Below are positions 1 to 13,046 of a stretch of 64,000 nucleotides of DNA, piece after piece. A model generated the notes under the pieces. The model searched no databases. It saw nothing but the letters and a program-made list of their open reading frames with translations, and had not been told where the DNA came from. The stretch is from the NCBI RefSeq assembly GCF_030272615.1, contig NC_081415.1:369465667-369529666 (forward strand), in the 5' to 3' direction. The translations under genes were made by a program, and so were the position numbers. This DNA comes from Cryptomeria japonica (taxonomy: Eukaryota > Streptophyta > Pinopsida > Cupressales > Cupressaceae). Each line of letters begins with the position of its first letter. Within the stretch, counting starts at the first letter, position 1.

Positions 1-811
1 GCTTTGGCCAACTCTTAAATAGGTTTAAGATATCTTATGGGAGAGATAAGGCCCACTCAAGTTTAGCACACAACCATTTCCAGGATTGATGAGAGAAAGG
101 ACATTGAAGGAACAAATGACTAATGGTTTCATCCTCTTGTTCACAAAGGACACATTTTGACAGTCCACTAAAACCAATTCTTCATAACCATTCTGTTGTG
201 AGAATTATCCCTTTAAGCATTGCCCAAGAAAAGATACCTTCTTTGGGAAGGCATCCTTTATTCCAGCATAAATGGAAAGGAAATTTTGTTTTGTTATAGT
301 TTTCTTTTTGGTGAGGTCCCTATAACCCTCCTTTGTTGAATAAACACCAAAATTAGCTCCATCCCATCTCAATCTATCTCTTGCTTCTCTAAAAGCCATC
401 CACCTATTTTGTATAATTTATTGAAGTTGAAGAACATCTTCCCCTAAGAAATTTAGATTATCAAAGGATTTCCATTCCCATTCTCCAGCTTTATCCTCAT
501 TTCTAAAGCTTACAAAGTCTTGCAAGAGAGAACCCCATACCTCCTTTGTCCTAATTTTTAACCTTTTTGTGTTCATTAGCGAACTAATTGATGGGTATCT
601 CCCCCATGAATCATCCTAAAATAGTGACTTTGATCCATCTGCTACATCCCACGTCAATCTTCTCACAATCATATCTCTACAGGAAAGAATGAAATTCCAC
701 ACTCTGGAACCTCCAAGAGGGTTGCTAGTTCTAAAAAATGACTCCGCTTCCTCACCAACCAAATATTTTCTCTGAATAATCTTAGCCCATTTTAGATTTG
801 TTTGTTCATAA
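1..811 (-). pseudogene. LINE-A segment 3: ORF2 C-terminal part, decayed
   Basis: Read on the minus strand from about 810 downward, this is the region after the reverse transcriptase of a plant LINE ORF2. A W-A-K-I-I-Q-R-K-Y-L start is followed by a 'DVADGSKSLF' block. Next comes the FGVYSTKEGY stretch that normally precedes the zf-RVT domain, and then a zinc-binding pattern of the form C-V-L-C...H-L-F-L-Q-C at about 70-160. In-frame stops appear at four or more places (after SLF, LQLQ, EWL and SLP). The fragment runs off the window at position 1, so RNase H, if present, lies outside. It joins in frame to the segment at 14425-15391 when 812-14424 is removed. It is therefore the 3' piece of one split LINE rather than a separate copy. 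Confidence 0.85.
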
Positions 812-1144
812 TGTTACCTAAAATTCACTACAAAGTTAAATTTGGTGGCCTAATGTGGCCTTATACATTGTAGATGAAGGAAGGTACACAATTTGTTTTA
901 ACAAAATCTTCATTTTTGCACATTGTTATAACAAGATTGAAGTTTATTTCATTTATGCAAATACATTCCAAGAAACAACAACAAAATATTGCATAGAAAT
1001 AACTTTTTATTTACAAGAAATGTATAAGGTATCCCACACAAGCTGTGAGAATAGCTGACTAGCTATAGACATTCACTCTCATACAGTTATATAGCTAAAC
1101 TATATAGACAAATGAATGGATGAGTATATCAATAGGGTGACTTA

Positions 1145-1240
1145 TCATTTCCTGGAATAATAAGCTTGAGCTTGAAGGAGTGGTTGGATCTTCATATTCT
1201 CATCCATCTTTAGCTTCTCCTGCTCTCATTCCATCAGTAC
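1145..1240 (-). pseudogene. Possible terminal exon of a spliced gene fragment
   Basis: On the minus strand a textbook 3' splice site precedes position 1240. It has a CTAAC branch-like motif, then a T/C-rich tract and TTACAG. The 32-codon stretch that follows is open except for one TGA (readable as CGA) and ends in TGA at 1147-1145. The predicted peptide is rich in E, K and Q and ends in a Q-A-Q-A-Y-Y-S-R-K tail. The A/T-rich sequence beyond (1144 down to 812) resembles a 3' untranslated region. I do not recognise the gene, and no other exon was located. This may be a captured host gene piece or chance. Confidence 0.3.
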
Positions 1241-2467
1241 CTGTAAGAGAATTGAAAAAATATGTTAGAGAAATGAGGATAACCATACTTTCACACTCAA
1301 ACTCATCAGAATACATAGTCTATTTGCATAAGAATATCAAAATACATGTCTACAACTATCAGGATATCAGATTCATAAGCAAAGGAATCAACGTAGAGAA
1401 GGTGCCATGAGATAGCAACAAGCTTCATGTTTAATCTAACAAGTTTGCTTCATGTGTAGATACAGGGATCAATAGTACAAAGTACATTATAAGTTTTATC
1501 ATTCAGACATGTGGGGTTAAATGAGGCTCCCACAAGGATTGAGCCCAGTATGCTAACGTGTCAATAAGGCTTTAGAGGATAAAGACCTATTATCCACAAC
1601 AGTGAAACTCTCAAGCTCACTGTTATAAATGACATGTCAATGCCCAATGGAACCATACTGGAAGGCTAGAAGACTGGACATCCCTAATGAGGTCTCAAAA
1701 TGATCATGTTGTATTAGTTTTTATATAGTAAAGAGAGACATCATCAAAATAAGCTTTGCCATTTACATAAATGATAGTGATATAATCGTCAAGTCACCAT
1801 TGTGCCTCACAAGTACATATCTTATTTTGAAGAAAGATCATGATAGTGATAGTAAATAGACCATTCAAAGTAATGCATTGACATGATTGTGACAAAAGAT
1901 CATAATGAGAAAAAGCCATGCACCAAGAGCCACAGTATAGCCATATCATAGAATATATCTGAGTGTAGTCAAAGATATATAAGAGAAAATGAGTTATTAA
2001 AAAGTATATCTAGCCTACATGCAATCATAGAGTTTCTCAACCTTAGATTCATTTAGAAAATTTATTTACCAGGTTTAAAAGACAAGGAACAAATTAGTAA
2101 ACACATGTTTCCATTCATAGTATCACTGCCATAGCAACCATATATAACAATCCAGTAAAAGAATGTATATGCCAAGGGCAACAATCAGTGAGGTAATTTT
2201 CCAAGTGGTGGAGATTATTATAGGCAATGAGCAGATAGTGAGTCAAGAAGAAAAAGAGATAAGACAATATGTACCAACAAAAGACAGTCTTTGTAGTCAA
2301 GAGTTAGGTTTTGGCAATGAACAATCAATCCTTGATCTAGATTAGAACAACATGATCAGTTTTGATAGCCATAAAGCTTAGGCACAGAGACTTCAGTCTT
2401 CAGTCAAGATAAATTCTCAGATTGGCCAAGGTGTGAAGAGCTAAAAGACAGACTTGAAGGTTGCCAT
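1241..2467. other. Non-coding AT-rich sequence
   Basis: This is the left part of the unclassified insertion before Copia-A. There are many stops in all frames and no recognisable domain. Short words such as GATAGTGAT and CAGTCAT recur, as they do in 9916-12400 on the other side of Copia-A. That agrees with the two flanks having been continuous before the copia insertion. Confidence 0.5.
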
Positions 2468-2472
2468 GAATT

Positions 2473-3981
2473 TGATGAATAATGATGAATATTAACTACT
2501 CAATAGATATTGAGAGGGGGGGAGGTGAATCAGTATAGACAAAAACTTCTTTAACAACTTTAAACAACAAAGACTGCACTAACCGATGAACAACATCACC
2601 GATCTAAATCAAGGCAATACCGGTAAAACACAGTGACTGTAAAAGTCATAAACTGGTAACACTTAGATCTTCCCAAAACCTAATATCTCATTTCCACTTC
2701 ACCCATATGCTTAAAAACTAATATCTTATTTCCACTTAACCCATATGCTTAAACAAGTAATACATCATAAATAAAATGACCACTGGATCAGTATGCATTA
2801 CCGCTTAATAGAAAACACTAAAACATCACATGAAAAAGCATCACAGATGACACACTAATTTTTCATGTGGAAACCCAATTGGAAAAAAACATGGTGGGGA
2901 TGAATACCCACAAGTTGTTCTTGAACTCTTATGAAGTTTGCTTTGTTAGGAGCCTAGTCCGATTAGAGACTTTACAACAAGTTCTACTAGGAACCGATCC
3001 TGCTAGGGATCACTCAGTTAAAGGATGGCTAAATACCCAGTTAAAGGTTAAAACCCTATTAAAGGTTACCTCACAAGAGGATTTGAAGAACTCAATGATT
3101 TTGAGTCACCCTATTAAAGGATTTACAAAAAGCCTGTTAAAGCTACCCGGTAAAGGGATTTTCCAACTGCTGAAATGATTAGAAGTCAACAAGTAATACA
3201 CTGATCTGATAACAACACTCAATGCTAAGGCAAATCCACTTTAGTTCTTATACTTATGCAATCACACTCTGCAGGTATCTACTCACTTCTCTGGTCTGGC
3301 AAGAATCAAGTGTCTCTTCACTTGGATACACACATAACATTTGCCAACAACTTCACACTACAAATCATCATCGACCTTATAGACAACAATTAGGTTGGTA
3401 GCCAAAACCTAAAAACCTAAGCATCTAGGTTATTAATACAGTCGGTCCAATCTTGACCGTTTAATCACATTACATGGGGTAAAACAATCTTGAACAAATC
3501 TCAAGACTTTCTCCACCGTTTGTTCTTCATCGCTTCTGGAAGCTGATAACCCATCACGCACTTTCCACTGTTTACTAAGATTTTGCACATTCCCGAGGTG
3601 GATAGAATCAATCTTCTTCATGCAAGATCCTCAAGAAGATTCTTCATGTGCACAAGGCTGATGTGGCAACATGATCTCATCTTCATTTCAATGCTAACTC
3701 ATCATAGGCTGTCATCGGTCGAATCACACAGACTTGGAATGCATCAACCAAAAACCCCGATACAAACTTTCCATATACCGGTTCACATAACAGTTCACTT
3801 TCTGCATATACCAGTTCATTCCATCATACCGGTTCACACTTCATCATACCACTTCACTTGTACCAACATACCGGTTCACTTGCCAGATCACTTACTTCAA
3901 TATACTAGTTCATACTTCAGCATATTGACATCAATGACAACATACACCATCATGTTATCATACTCTGCACATATGTCAACA
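2473..3981 (-). repeat. Copia-A 3' LTR
   Basis: This LTR aligns along its length with 8424-9910. On the minus strand it starts TGTTGACATATG and ends ATTCATCA, giving canonical TG...CA termini. It is 1509 bp against 1487 bp for its partner. Most of the difference is one short internal duplication around GTTAAAGGTT near 3045-3065. It is rich in ACCGGT-containing short words (for example 3775-3895). Translations of this region are not treated as genes. Confidence 0.95.
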
Positions 3982-3994
3982 ATCTCCCCCTTTG
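3982..3994 (-). promoter_or_regulatory. Copia-A polypurine tract
   Basis: The minus strand reads AAAGGGGGAGATT directly before the TGTTGACA start of the 3' LTR. This is the usual copia plus-strand primer, and its position fixes the LTR boundary. Confidence 0.9.
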
Positions 3995-4268
3995 GCATTG
4001 ATGACAATATACAAAGATATATCTACATTTTCACATCTTCTCCCCAATCTCTTCCATACTATATGTCTTCAATACTGCAAATATCTAGCAATATACAAAG
4101 ATATCTCTACATTTTCACATCTTCTCTTTCTTTGACAACAATGCCAAAGTGGAGGCAAAAACATCCATGATCTACTATGCTGCTCCCCCTAAGGAGTAGC
4201 ATCCTTCAACACATCAATCTTGAAAAGATTTGACAATGCAATACCTGACTGATGTGGAGCACATACCT

Positions 4269-7200
4269 TTAGTTCACCTCTTGAAGGGGCAACACCCCTA
4301 ATTCACCTCTTAAATGGGTAAATGTAGCCTTCGGTAGAGGCTTGATGAAAATATCTGCTAATTGCTCCTTACTGGAAATATGTTCCAAGACAACCTCTTT
4401 GTTCTAAACTTTCTCCCTCAAGAAATGATACTTGAGCCTGAAGTGCTTGGTTCTAGCATGCAACACTGGATTCTTGGAAATATTAATTGCACTTGTGTTG
4501 TCACAAAATATACTCACTGGTTCAGATACAGGGACTTTGAAACCACTTAGTACATGCTTCATCCAAATTGTCTGAGTACAGTTCATAAATGCTGCTACAT
4601 ACTCTACTTTTGCTGTAGATTGAGAGATACAACTCTATTTCTTGCTCATCCATGAGACTAGTCTACCACCAAGAAAGAATGCACCACCAGTTGTGCTCTT
4701 CTGGTCTTCCACATTACCAGTCCAATCGGCATCAGTAAACACTTTGAGATTGAAATAATTACTATATGGATACCACAATCCATAATCTATAGTTCCCTTC
4801 AGATATCTGAGAATCTGCTTGACTGCTACCAAGTGGGATTCTTTTGGACTTTTCTTGAAACGAGCAGCAATGCCTACTGCATATGCTATGTCCGGTCTAC
4901 TGTGTACTACATAGTGCAACTTACCAATCATTGATTGGTATTCTTTCTCATTCACCAATGCTGAGTCATCTTCTTTTGACAATTTACAACCGGTCATCAT
5001 CGATGTACCAACAGGTTTGTTGTCTTCCATGCCAAAGGTCTTCAACACCTCTTTGACATACTTGGACTAAGTGATAAAGATACCATCTTTCATTTGTTGA
5101 ATCTGTAGTCCAATGAAGAACTTAATCTGTCCGATTAGTGACATCTCAAATTCCTTCTTCATCTCATCTGCAAACGCATGGCTCATCTTGTCATTTCCAC
5201 CAAAAATTATGTCATCAACAAACACTTCACAGATTAGAATCTGATCTCCTTCTGACTTTAGATAGATATTGTTGTCTTCACTTGTTCTTTTAAATCCAAT
5301 CTTCACAAGATGGGAGTGTAAATGTTCATACCATGCTCTAGGTACTTGTTGCAATCCATACAAGGCTTTATGTAGCCTACACACCATATCACTGTCTTCT
5401 GATAGGGCAAACCCATCTGGTTGCTCAATATACACTTCCTCTTCCAGTATTACATTTGGGAATGCAGATTTTACATCCATCTGATACACTTTGAATCCCT
5501 TTAAGGCTGCATATGCAAGAAGCATTCAAACTCATTCTAATCTAGCTATTGGAGAAAAGGTTTCTCCATAGTATTCTCCTTCATATCCCTTACATACCAA
5601 TCTTTCTTTGTTTCTTACCACTGTACCATCTGCATTCAACTTGTTTCTAAAAACCCATTTGGTACCAATAGCATTTTTGTGCTCAGGTCTAGGTACCAAA
5701 GACCATGCACCATTCTTTTCTATCTAGTCAAGTTCCTCTTCCATAGCCTTAATCCAGTCTTCATCTTTGTGTGCCTCTTTAAATGTTTTGGGCTCAAATT
5801 CAGAAATCATGCAAGAATTTTCTCTAACCTTTCTTCTTGTAAGAATTCATGTATCCTTATCTCCTATGATCTTCTTTGGATCATGATGCAACTTTACATA
5901 CCTAGGAATTATCTTAACTGATTCCTCTTACTTTTCCTCTTCATCCTCATCTTCTTCTACATCACCATCTACCGGTGTAGGAGTACAGTTGCTTGTACTT
6001 GGTTGTTTTGCAACTGGTTCCTAGAAGGTTACAACCAGTTCATCTACCACTTGCTCATTGCTGGTTTCCTCAAGTTCCTCAGAAGTTTCATCAACTCTAA
6101 CATTGATACTTTCAACAATTCTCTGAGTCCTATTGTTAAAACACTTGAGAGCTTTGCTCTTGGTGGAATACCCTAGGAATATTCCCTCATCACATTTTGC
6201 ATCAAACTTGCTATGGTATTCACTTCTCTTGATATAACACTTGCTACCAAACACTCTAAAGTAGCTTACTACAAGAGTCTTACCAGTCCAATACTCATAA
6301 GGATTTTTATCCTTACCTTTCTTGATGAGTACCTGGTTCATAGTGTAGACTACAGTGCTCACTGCTTCTCTCCAAAAAGTGTGAGCAACCTTCCCTTGAA
6401 TCAACATCGTTCTGGCTACTTCAACTATAGTCCGGTTGTTCCTTTCTGCTCAGCCATTTCGATGTGGAGTCCAGGGGGCAGACAATTGCCTCTTGATGTT
6501 GTTCTCTTCATAGTACTTATTGAATTCTCCAGAAGTGAACTCTCCTCCTTGGTCGGTTCTAAGGCATTTAATCCTCTTACCACTTTCCTTTTCAACTAGT
6601 GCTCTGAAGGCTTTAAACTTTCCAAAAGATTCAAACTTGTATTTCAAGAATGTGACCCACATCATTCTTGAGCAATCATCAGTAAGAATCATAAAGTACC
6701 TGTCTCCCTGAAAACTCCTAGTTTTCATAGGACCACGCAAATCAGAATGCACAAGATCAAGTAAATTATCTGCTGTGAAAGATTTACCTTTGAATGTTGA
6801 GGAAGACATTTTCCCCAGTTGACATTCTCTGCATAAAGGATTGTATGGTTTGTTTAGCACAGGCAATCCTCTAATTGCCTTGATCTTACTGGCCTTCATA
6901 ATATTATCAAAATTTACATGGCAGAGTCTCCTATGCCATATCCAACTATAATCAAACTTATCCATTAGACATTGACTAATATTTTTATTCAACTAAAATA
7001 AGTTACCTTTGGTCTGCATATCGATGGCCATCAGTTCACCACTCTTTCCTTTTATTTTGCATACTCCATCTTTGAATTCTAGAGTGAGTCCTTTATCATT
7101 CAACTAAGCAACACTCAAAAGGTTATGCCTGAGACCTTCTACCCAATACACATTATCAACACTTCTTTTTCCATTTAAATAGATGGACCCTTTTCCATTT

Positions 7201-8351
7201 ACCATATAAGGTGCATCATTACCAAATCGGGCTACACCTCCATCATACTCTTCCAGAGACAGAAACTTTCTCTGGTCACCAGTCATGTGGTGAGAACAAC
7301 CACTATCAATAATCCACTCATTAGAATTATCAAAGCGGGAGACAAGAGCCTTCTTGTCTGACACATATTTCTTAATGGCTACAAACACTATGTCTTCGCT
7401 TTCTTCATCTTCTGATTCATCATCAGTGACACCTTCATCAACTGCAACAAGACAATTTCTCTTATTTCCTCCTTTGAACTTTTTGAACTTCTCTGATTTG
7501 TCCTTATTATCACTTTTGGGATAGTTGACAGCAATGTGTCCTATCCTATTGCAATAAAATAATTTCAAAGGGAGCTTACCTCTGTATTTTCCAGTTCCCT
7601 TAGGAAGTCTCTTGGCAAGAAGAGCTTCAAATTCCATCAGGATCTCCTCATCATCCATATCTTTGGTTTGTCTAGGTTCACAATTGGTACTAGCTTCTTT
7701 ACCCTTTCCAAATAGTACCACAGATGCTCTAAAGGCTGAATCAGTCTTCTAAACACTACCATCATAACTATTTAGCTCATATGCGGTCAACTTAGCAATA
7801 ATGGAGTCAAGGGATGCCTTTGTCTTGTCAATAGATCTCAACTCCTGAATAGCAGCAACCCTTATTGCATAGACTAGTAATAAGGTTCTCAAGACCTTGC
7901 TAACAACGGTGGAATCATCCATTGGACCTCCTGCACTCTTGATGTCTCTAACAACAATTTTAATTCTTATCCCATACTATTGAATGGTTTCTCCTTCAAC
8001 CATCTGCATGTCTTCAAACTTTCCTCTGAGGCTTTCTTCCTTAGCTTGCTTCACATGCTCATCACCGCCATAGATAGATTCTAGAGTATCCCATACATCT
8101 TTGGGATTGTCTTTATCTTGAATATCTATAAACTCAATATTAGATAGACTACTGATAAGAGCTTCCATGACTTTCTCATTCTCCTAAATTTCTCTTCTTT
8201 GATCATCGGTGAGAGTACCGGTAGGGACAACATAAGTATTCTCAACATAGGTCCAATGTTGAGCACCCATGCTTTTAATGTATATCTTCATTTTGTCTTT
8301 CCATATCTTAAAGTTATCTCTGTTAAACTTAGGACCTTCCCTCTTCATCAT
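4269..8351 (-). pseudogene. Copia-A Gag-Pol polyprotein, stop-riddled but frame-intact
   Basis: From the double ATG at 8351 to TAA at 4269 one frame of about 1,360 codons runs without any frameshift, a normal length for a copia polyprotein. In order it shows the Gag start (KFNRDNFKIWK type), a degenerate zinc knuckle near 7520-7560 with its last Cys replaced by Tyr, and protease DSG in W-I-I-D-S-G near 7300. Then come the integrase HHCC (about 6830-6950), the D, D and E of its catalytic core (near 6740, 6550 and 6440), reverse transcriptase F-V-D-D near 5215, and RNase H T-D-A-D-W near 4725. About fifteen in-frame stops interrupt it, mostly TAG, each explained by CAG, CGA or CAA with C changed to T. 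It encodes the full replication machinery of the element but cannot make it now. Lineage within copia (Tork/TAR-like?) is uncertain. Confidence 0.95.
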
Positions 8352-8409
8352 TAGAATAGGATCTTTTCCTCAAGTGGTTAAGCTTATAACATAGAGGACC
8401 TGGAGGACT

Positions 8410-8421
8410 ACTCTGATACCA
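8410..8421 (-). promoter_or_regulatory. Copia-A primer-binding site (initiator-Met tRNA)
   Basis: The minus strand reads TGGTATCAGAGT two bases inside the 5' LTR. It matches the usual plant iMet primer site at 11 of 12 positions (the last base is usually C). It sets the element's orientation. Confidence 0.93.
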
Positions 8422-8423
8422 AT

Positions 8424-9910
8424 TGATGAATAATGATGAATAGTAACTACTCAACAAATACTGAGAGGGGGGGTGAATCAGTATAGACAAAAACTTCTTT
8501 AACAACTTTAAACAACAAAGATTGCACTAACCGGTGAACAACATCACCGATCTAAATCAAGGCAATACCGGGAAAACATAGTGACTGTAAAAGTCATAAA
8601 TCGGTAACACTTAGATCTTCCCAAAACCTAATATCTCATTTCCACTTCACCCATATGCTTAAAACCTAATATCTTATTTCCACTTCACCCATATGCTTAA
8701 ACAAGTAATACATTAGAAATAAAATGACCACTAGATCAGTATGCATTTCCGCTTAACAGAAAACACTAAAACATCACATGAAAAAGCATCACACATGACA
8801 CACTGATTTTTCACATGGAAACCCAACTAGAGAAAACCACGGTGGGGATGAATACCCACAAGTTGTTCTTGAACTCTTCTGAAGTTCGCTTTGTTAGGAG
8901 CCTAGTCTGGTTAAAGAATTTACAATAGGTTCTGCTAGGAACTGATCTTGCTAGGGATCACCCAGTTAAGGGATGGCTAAATAACCGGTTAAAGGTTACC
9001 TCACAAGAGGATTTGAAGAATGCAATGATTTTGAGTCACCCTGTTAAAGGATTTACAAAAATCCTGTTAAAGCTACCTAGTAAAGGGATTTTCCAACTAT
9101 TGAAATGATTAGAAGTAAACATGTAATACACTGATCTGATAACAACACTCAATGCTAAGACAGGTCCACTTCAGTTTGTACACTTCTACAATCACACTCT
9201 ACAGGTATCTACTCACTTCTCTGGTCTAGCAAGAATCAAGTATCTCTTCACTTGGATACACACATAACATTTTCCAACAACTTCACACTGCAAATCATCA
9301 TCGACCTTATAGACAACAATTAGATTGGTAGCCAAAACCTAAAAACCTAAGCATCTAGGTTATCAATACAGTCGGTCCAATCCTGACCATTTAATCACAT
9401 TACATGGGTTAAAACAATCTTGAACAAATCTCAAGACATTCTCCATCATCCATTCTTCACTGCTTCTGGAAGCTGATAACCCATCACACGCTCTCCATCG
9501 TTTACTAAGATTTTGCACATTCCCGAGGTGGATAGAATCAATCTTCTTCATGCAAGATCCTCAAGAAGATTCTTCATGCACACAAGGCTGACGTGGCAAC
9601 ATGATCTCATCTTCATTTCAATGCTAACTCATCACAAGATGTCATCGGTCGAATCACACAGACTTGGAATGCATCAACCAAAAACCCTAATACAAACTTT
9701 CTATATACCAGTTCACATACTAGTTCACTTTCTCCATATATCGGTTCATTCCATCATACCAGTTCACACTTCATCATACCGCTTCACTTGTACCAACATA
9801 CTAGTTCACTTGCTAGATCACTTCGTTCAATATACCGGTTCATACTTCAGCATTTGACATCAATGACAACATACACCATCATGTCATCATACTCTGCACA
9901 TATGCCAATA
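8424..9910 (-). repeat. Copia-A 5' LTR
   Basis: This is the partner of 2473-3981. Its outer end on the minus strand is TATTGGCATATG, where the first G has become A compared with the inner LTR copy. The target duplication GAATT follows at 9911-9915. Confidence 0.95.
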
Positions 9911-9915
9911 GAATT

Positions 9916-12900
9916 TAAATTACAGTCAAAGGGGGTTTGAAGGCTATTCTTTGCTATCACAGTCACAAGGATATCTCAATCACAAATGACAGTGATTGTC
10001 TAAAAATTCATAGTCCCAAATCAATAGCATCTTATGAAGAAATAGAGTCATTCACAGTCAAGAGACAAAATGCAGCATATAGAGCATATGACTGTGACAA
10101 GCAGAGATACAAAAGTCTCCCATACAATGAATAATGTATACTTCAAGAGCAACCCCAAGCCTTATTAGCAGTGGAGTGTCTCTAAAATCACATAATAGTG
10201 ATTAAGAAAAAGATAGATATATGTGATAGTGTATTAACAACCTATGATGATTATGAGCAATCAAAAGATTAGTATCCTTAGGGTAGATGTATAAAGGAAG
10301 AACACATAACATCATCATTTACAATCACAATAAAAGTTACCAGTAGTGGATCCAAGCTAATATCTCACTCAATGAAGAACAAACATGTATCAAGGTCAAT
10401 CCATAAAGAGCTGCGAGGTGAGCAGATGTTATCAGTTGTGACACAAGCCTAAGGAAAAAATATCAAGGAACTCATAGAGTCTAACTATCCCAAGAGTATC
10501 ATAAGTAGTATGAACAATGTTCAAGTGATACTAATTGACAATATATTGACAAACATTGGGATGCTTTTATGAGACAAAGTAAGCAATCAAATACAATCCT
10601 CACAGCTCAAGAAAATATCCAAAGCATATAGAAAAGTGATAGCATTCAAAATTCTATAAGGGAAGTGGAACAATTAACTTGTATAAAGGCAATCAATAAC
10701 AATTATTAAGGATAGTGCCCTGTGTAGAGAGATTGTCTCATAGTAAATGACATTGACTATCAAACAAGAGATGTCTCAGTGCAACATAGAGTAGTCAATA
10801 TAGAGCACCATTTCATCAAAGAAAATACAATCCATGTAAGATAAATGAGAAAGACAGTCAATTATCAACTATTTGCAGCATTGATGTAAAGGGCCAATGG
10901 ATATAAGAAGCAGTCCATCACCATGGAAAGGGTCAACAACTTTGAACACAATAGTGATGCCCTTGTCATAGTCTGAGAAAGTAATTATATGAATGGAAAT
11001 GACAGTCATCATGCCACTGGACAATAGTTAGCTTAAGATGACAACACAACAAAGTAGCAGTCATAAACCTATTTGCAGTGGTAGATAATGATAACAATAT
11101 GATAGAATAACTCAAGAGTGCAATCATAATGACAAATATGATAGCATGGAGACATAAAGATTCCATGAGCTCATTAGTGATCTTGATGTAGTAAGTAAAA
11201 CCAATCATTAATGACTATCATTTCATCAAAGATTAGTCATTAAAGGGACACTCATTTATAAATAATTAGCAATGAGCCTCCTCAAAGACAATGATATTCA
11301 TTTACTATTAAAAGGACAAAACAACAGAGCATGAAGACACTGTCACAGTAAGAGAAAAATAATGATGAATTTGTAAGAGGTAATATTCAAGACGACAATC
11401 CTATGTAAGGAAGATAGAGCAATTTCATAGCACAAAGAGTTGATTCAAATCCATCAAAGACATTCACCATCAAGAGCCATTAAAATAATCACACCCACCT
11501 TGTAGAAGAAACAAAAAGATAGATGATATAGTAATGCGGTCATGAGAGAGTCTTTGGCAAAGATTGCATAGGACAACCATGGTTTGGTAACAGTCATGTC
11601 ATAAAATTCAACCACATAAAGCATCAATGAGTAGACGTAGCCCAAAGGATATTGATTAGTTCTAAAAGAAACCAAAGGTGAATCACATAATGTTATTACA
11701 GTCATTAAGAGAACTAATTAAGAGACATATTTAACCTTTAGAGAATATAATGATCAAGGATAAAAGGTTTCAAAGAGACAATGGATGAGTTACAAGTAAT
11801 ACATAGTCATTATCTCGGAGTAATCTTGCATCCAAAGTAAGATTTGTAGTCAAAAGCAACCATTTGATAGCTAAAGACAAAGATTATAACAAGCTATACA
11901 ATGGGCATTAAATAAGGAAAGTATATGACTATGATGAAAGATACAATGAAAAGGAACACTAAAAGAACAATCATAGAGGTATCATTGTTGAGGAAGGAAC
12001 ATAGAGTAGGCCTCTTACAAGCCACATGTTAGAAATACAAGCACACATAGATAAAAGTCTAGGGAAAATATAGTGCTTCCAAGACAAGGATTCAAAGAGA
12101 CAGGGGTTCTCAAATATCAAGATACAAAATCCCACAATTTCAAACCAGAGCCAACACCATTATAGTGGATTTTGATCAGTGAAGTAAATGTCAGTATAGT
12201 TATTTCACTAGCTTTTGATGGTGGTACAAATGATAATTCACAATGCATTATGACAGTCATATAAGAATCAATTATAATAACACATATAATGATAATCCTA
12301 TCATAAGTTATACCTTATACAAAGAAAGATATAAGGAACCAGTCATTGTGAAATGCCAAAGAACATCTACAACTATTCACCCTGATAGAGGATGTAGATA
12401 AAAAAATGCTACAAGAAGAAGTATTTCATAGAAGATATGAAAACCTAGTCCATAGAGTGCATGCACAAGAATTCTCTCAGAAAAACCCTAAATATACTTG
12501 TGATTTCGAAAGAAATGAATATTTTATGAATGAAACAAAGAATATTGTTGAAAAATGTAGAGATACAGTGAAAGTCAAGATATAGAGGCTACAACTTCTA
12601 TTCATATGTATGAAGGGTTTTACAAAAACCCAAAGTATGCAGCAATTTTCAAAGTAAAAAGCTTGCACATCAAAGACAAATGAACAAAAAGATGCATACA
12701 AAAATTTGCCTTTTGAAAAATCCCTAAACATGCATGATTAAAAGATGAAACAAGTACAATAGAACTTTTGCATAGAAGAAACGATAGTAACAAAGGAATG
12801 GATTGCATACCATGCTACCTATCATGAAGAGAGATCCAAGTTTGAGCTGCAAAACCCCAGTTCTCACCCAGAAAAAAAGAGAGTTCATAGATGCATGTCG

Positions 12901-12965
12901 GTCTCAGAGCAGAGTGCATCAAAATTACACAATGAAAGAATACCTATCTTTTTAGGGTTCGAGAT
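9916..12965. other. Non-coding AT-rich internal sequence with recurrent CAGTCA words
   Basis: This is the right part of the unclassified insertion. No frame longer than about 85 codons and no recognisable domain was seen on either strand. The hexamer CAGTCA and relatives (GACAGTCAT, ATCACAGTCAC) recur at about 9923, 9960, 10055, 10857, 11005, 11060, 11590, 11699, 12260 and 12340. The spacing is irregular. It may be a decayed non-coding internal domain or an old degenerate repeat. Confidence 0.5.
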
Positions 12966-13046
12966 GTTCTATTGTATGCCCTAAATTTAAAATTAAAATG
13001 GGCTTGTATTTTTATTTCTTTAAAGAAACTCGTGCTTTCAACTATG

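Larger units (their letters stand above)
2473..9910 (-). mobile_element. Copia-A: complete Ty1/copia LTR retrotransposon
   Basis: This is a full 7.44 kb element on the minus strand. It has two LTRs (8424-9910 is 5', 2473-3981 is 3') and a perfect 5-bp target duplication GAATT at 2468-2472 and 9911-9915. The primer site matches the 3' end of initiator-Met tRNA, and a polypurine tract adjoins the 3' LTR. The single internal frame has the copia order gag, protease, integrase, reverse transcriptase, RNase H. It lies inside the unclassified unit 812-14424 and so inserted after it. The first two bases of the 5' LTR (minus strand) read TA instead of TG. All genes are inactivated by stop codons. Confidence 0.96.

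Noticed and set aside
10966-12808. Minus-strand frames of 60-84 codons
   Set aside because: Hydrophobic chance frames in AT-rich non-coding DNA, with no relation to one another.
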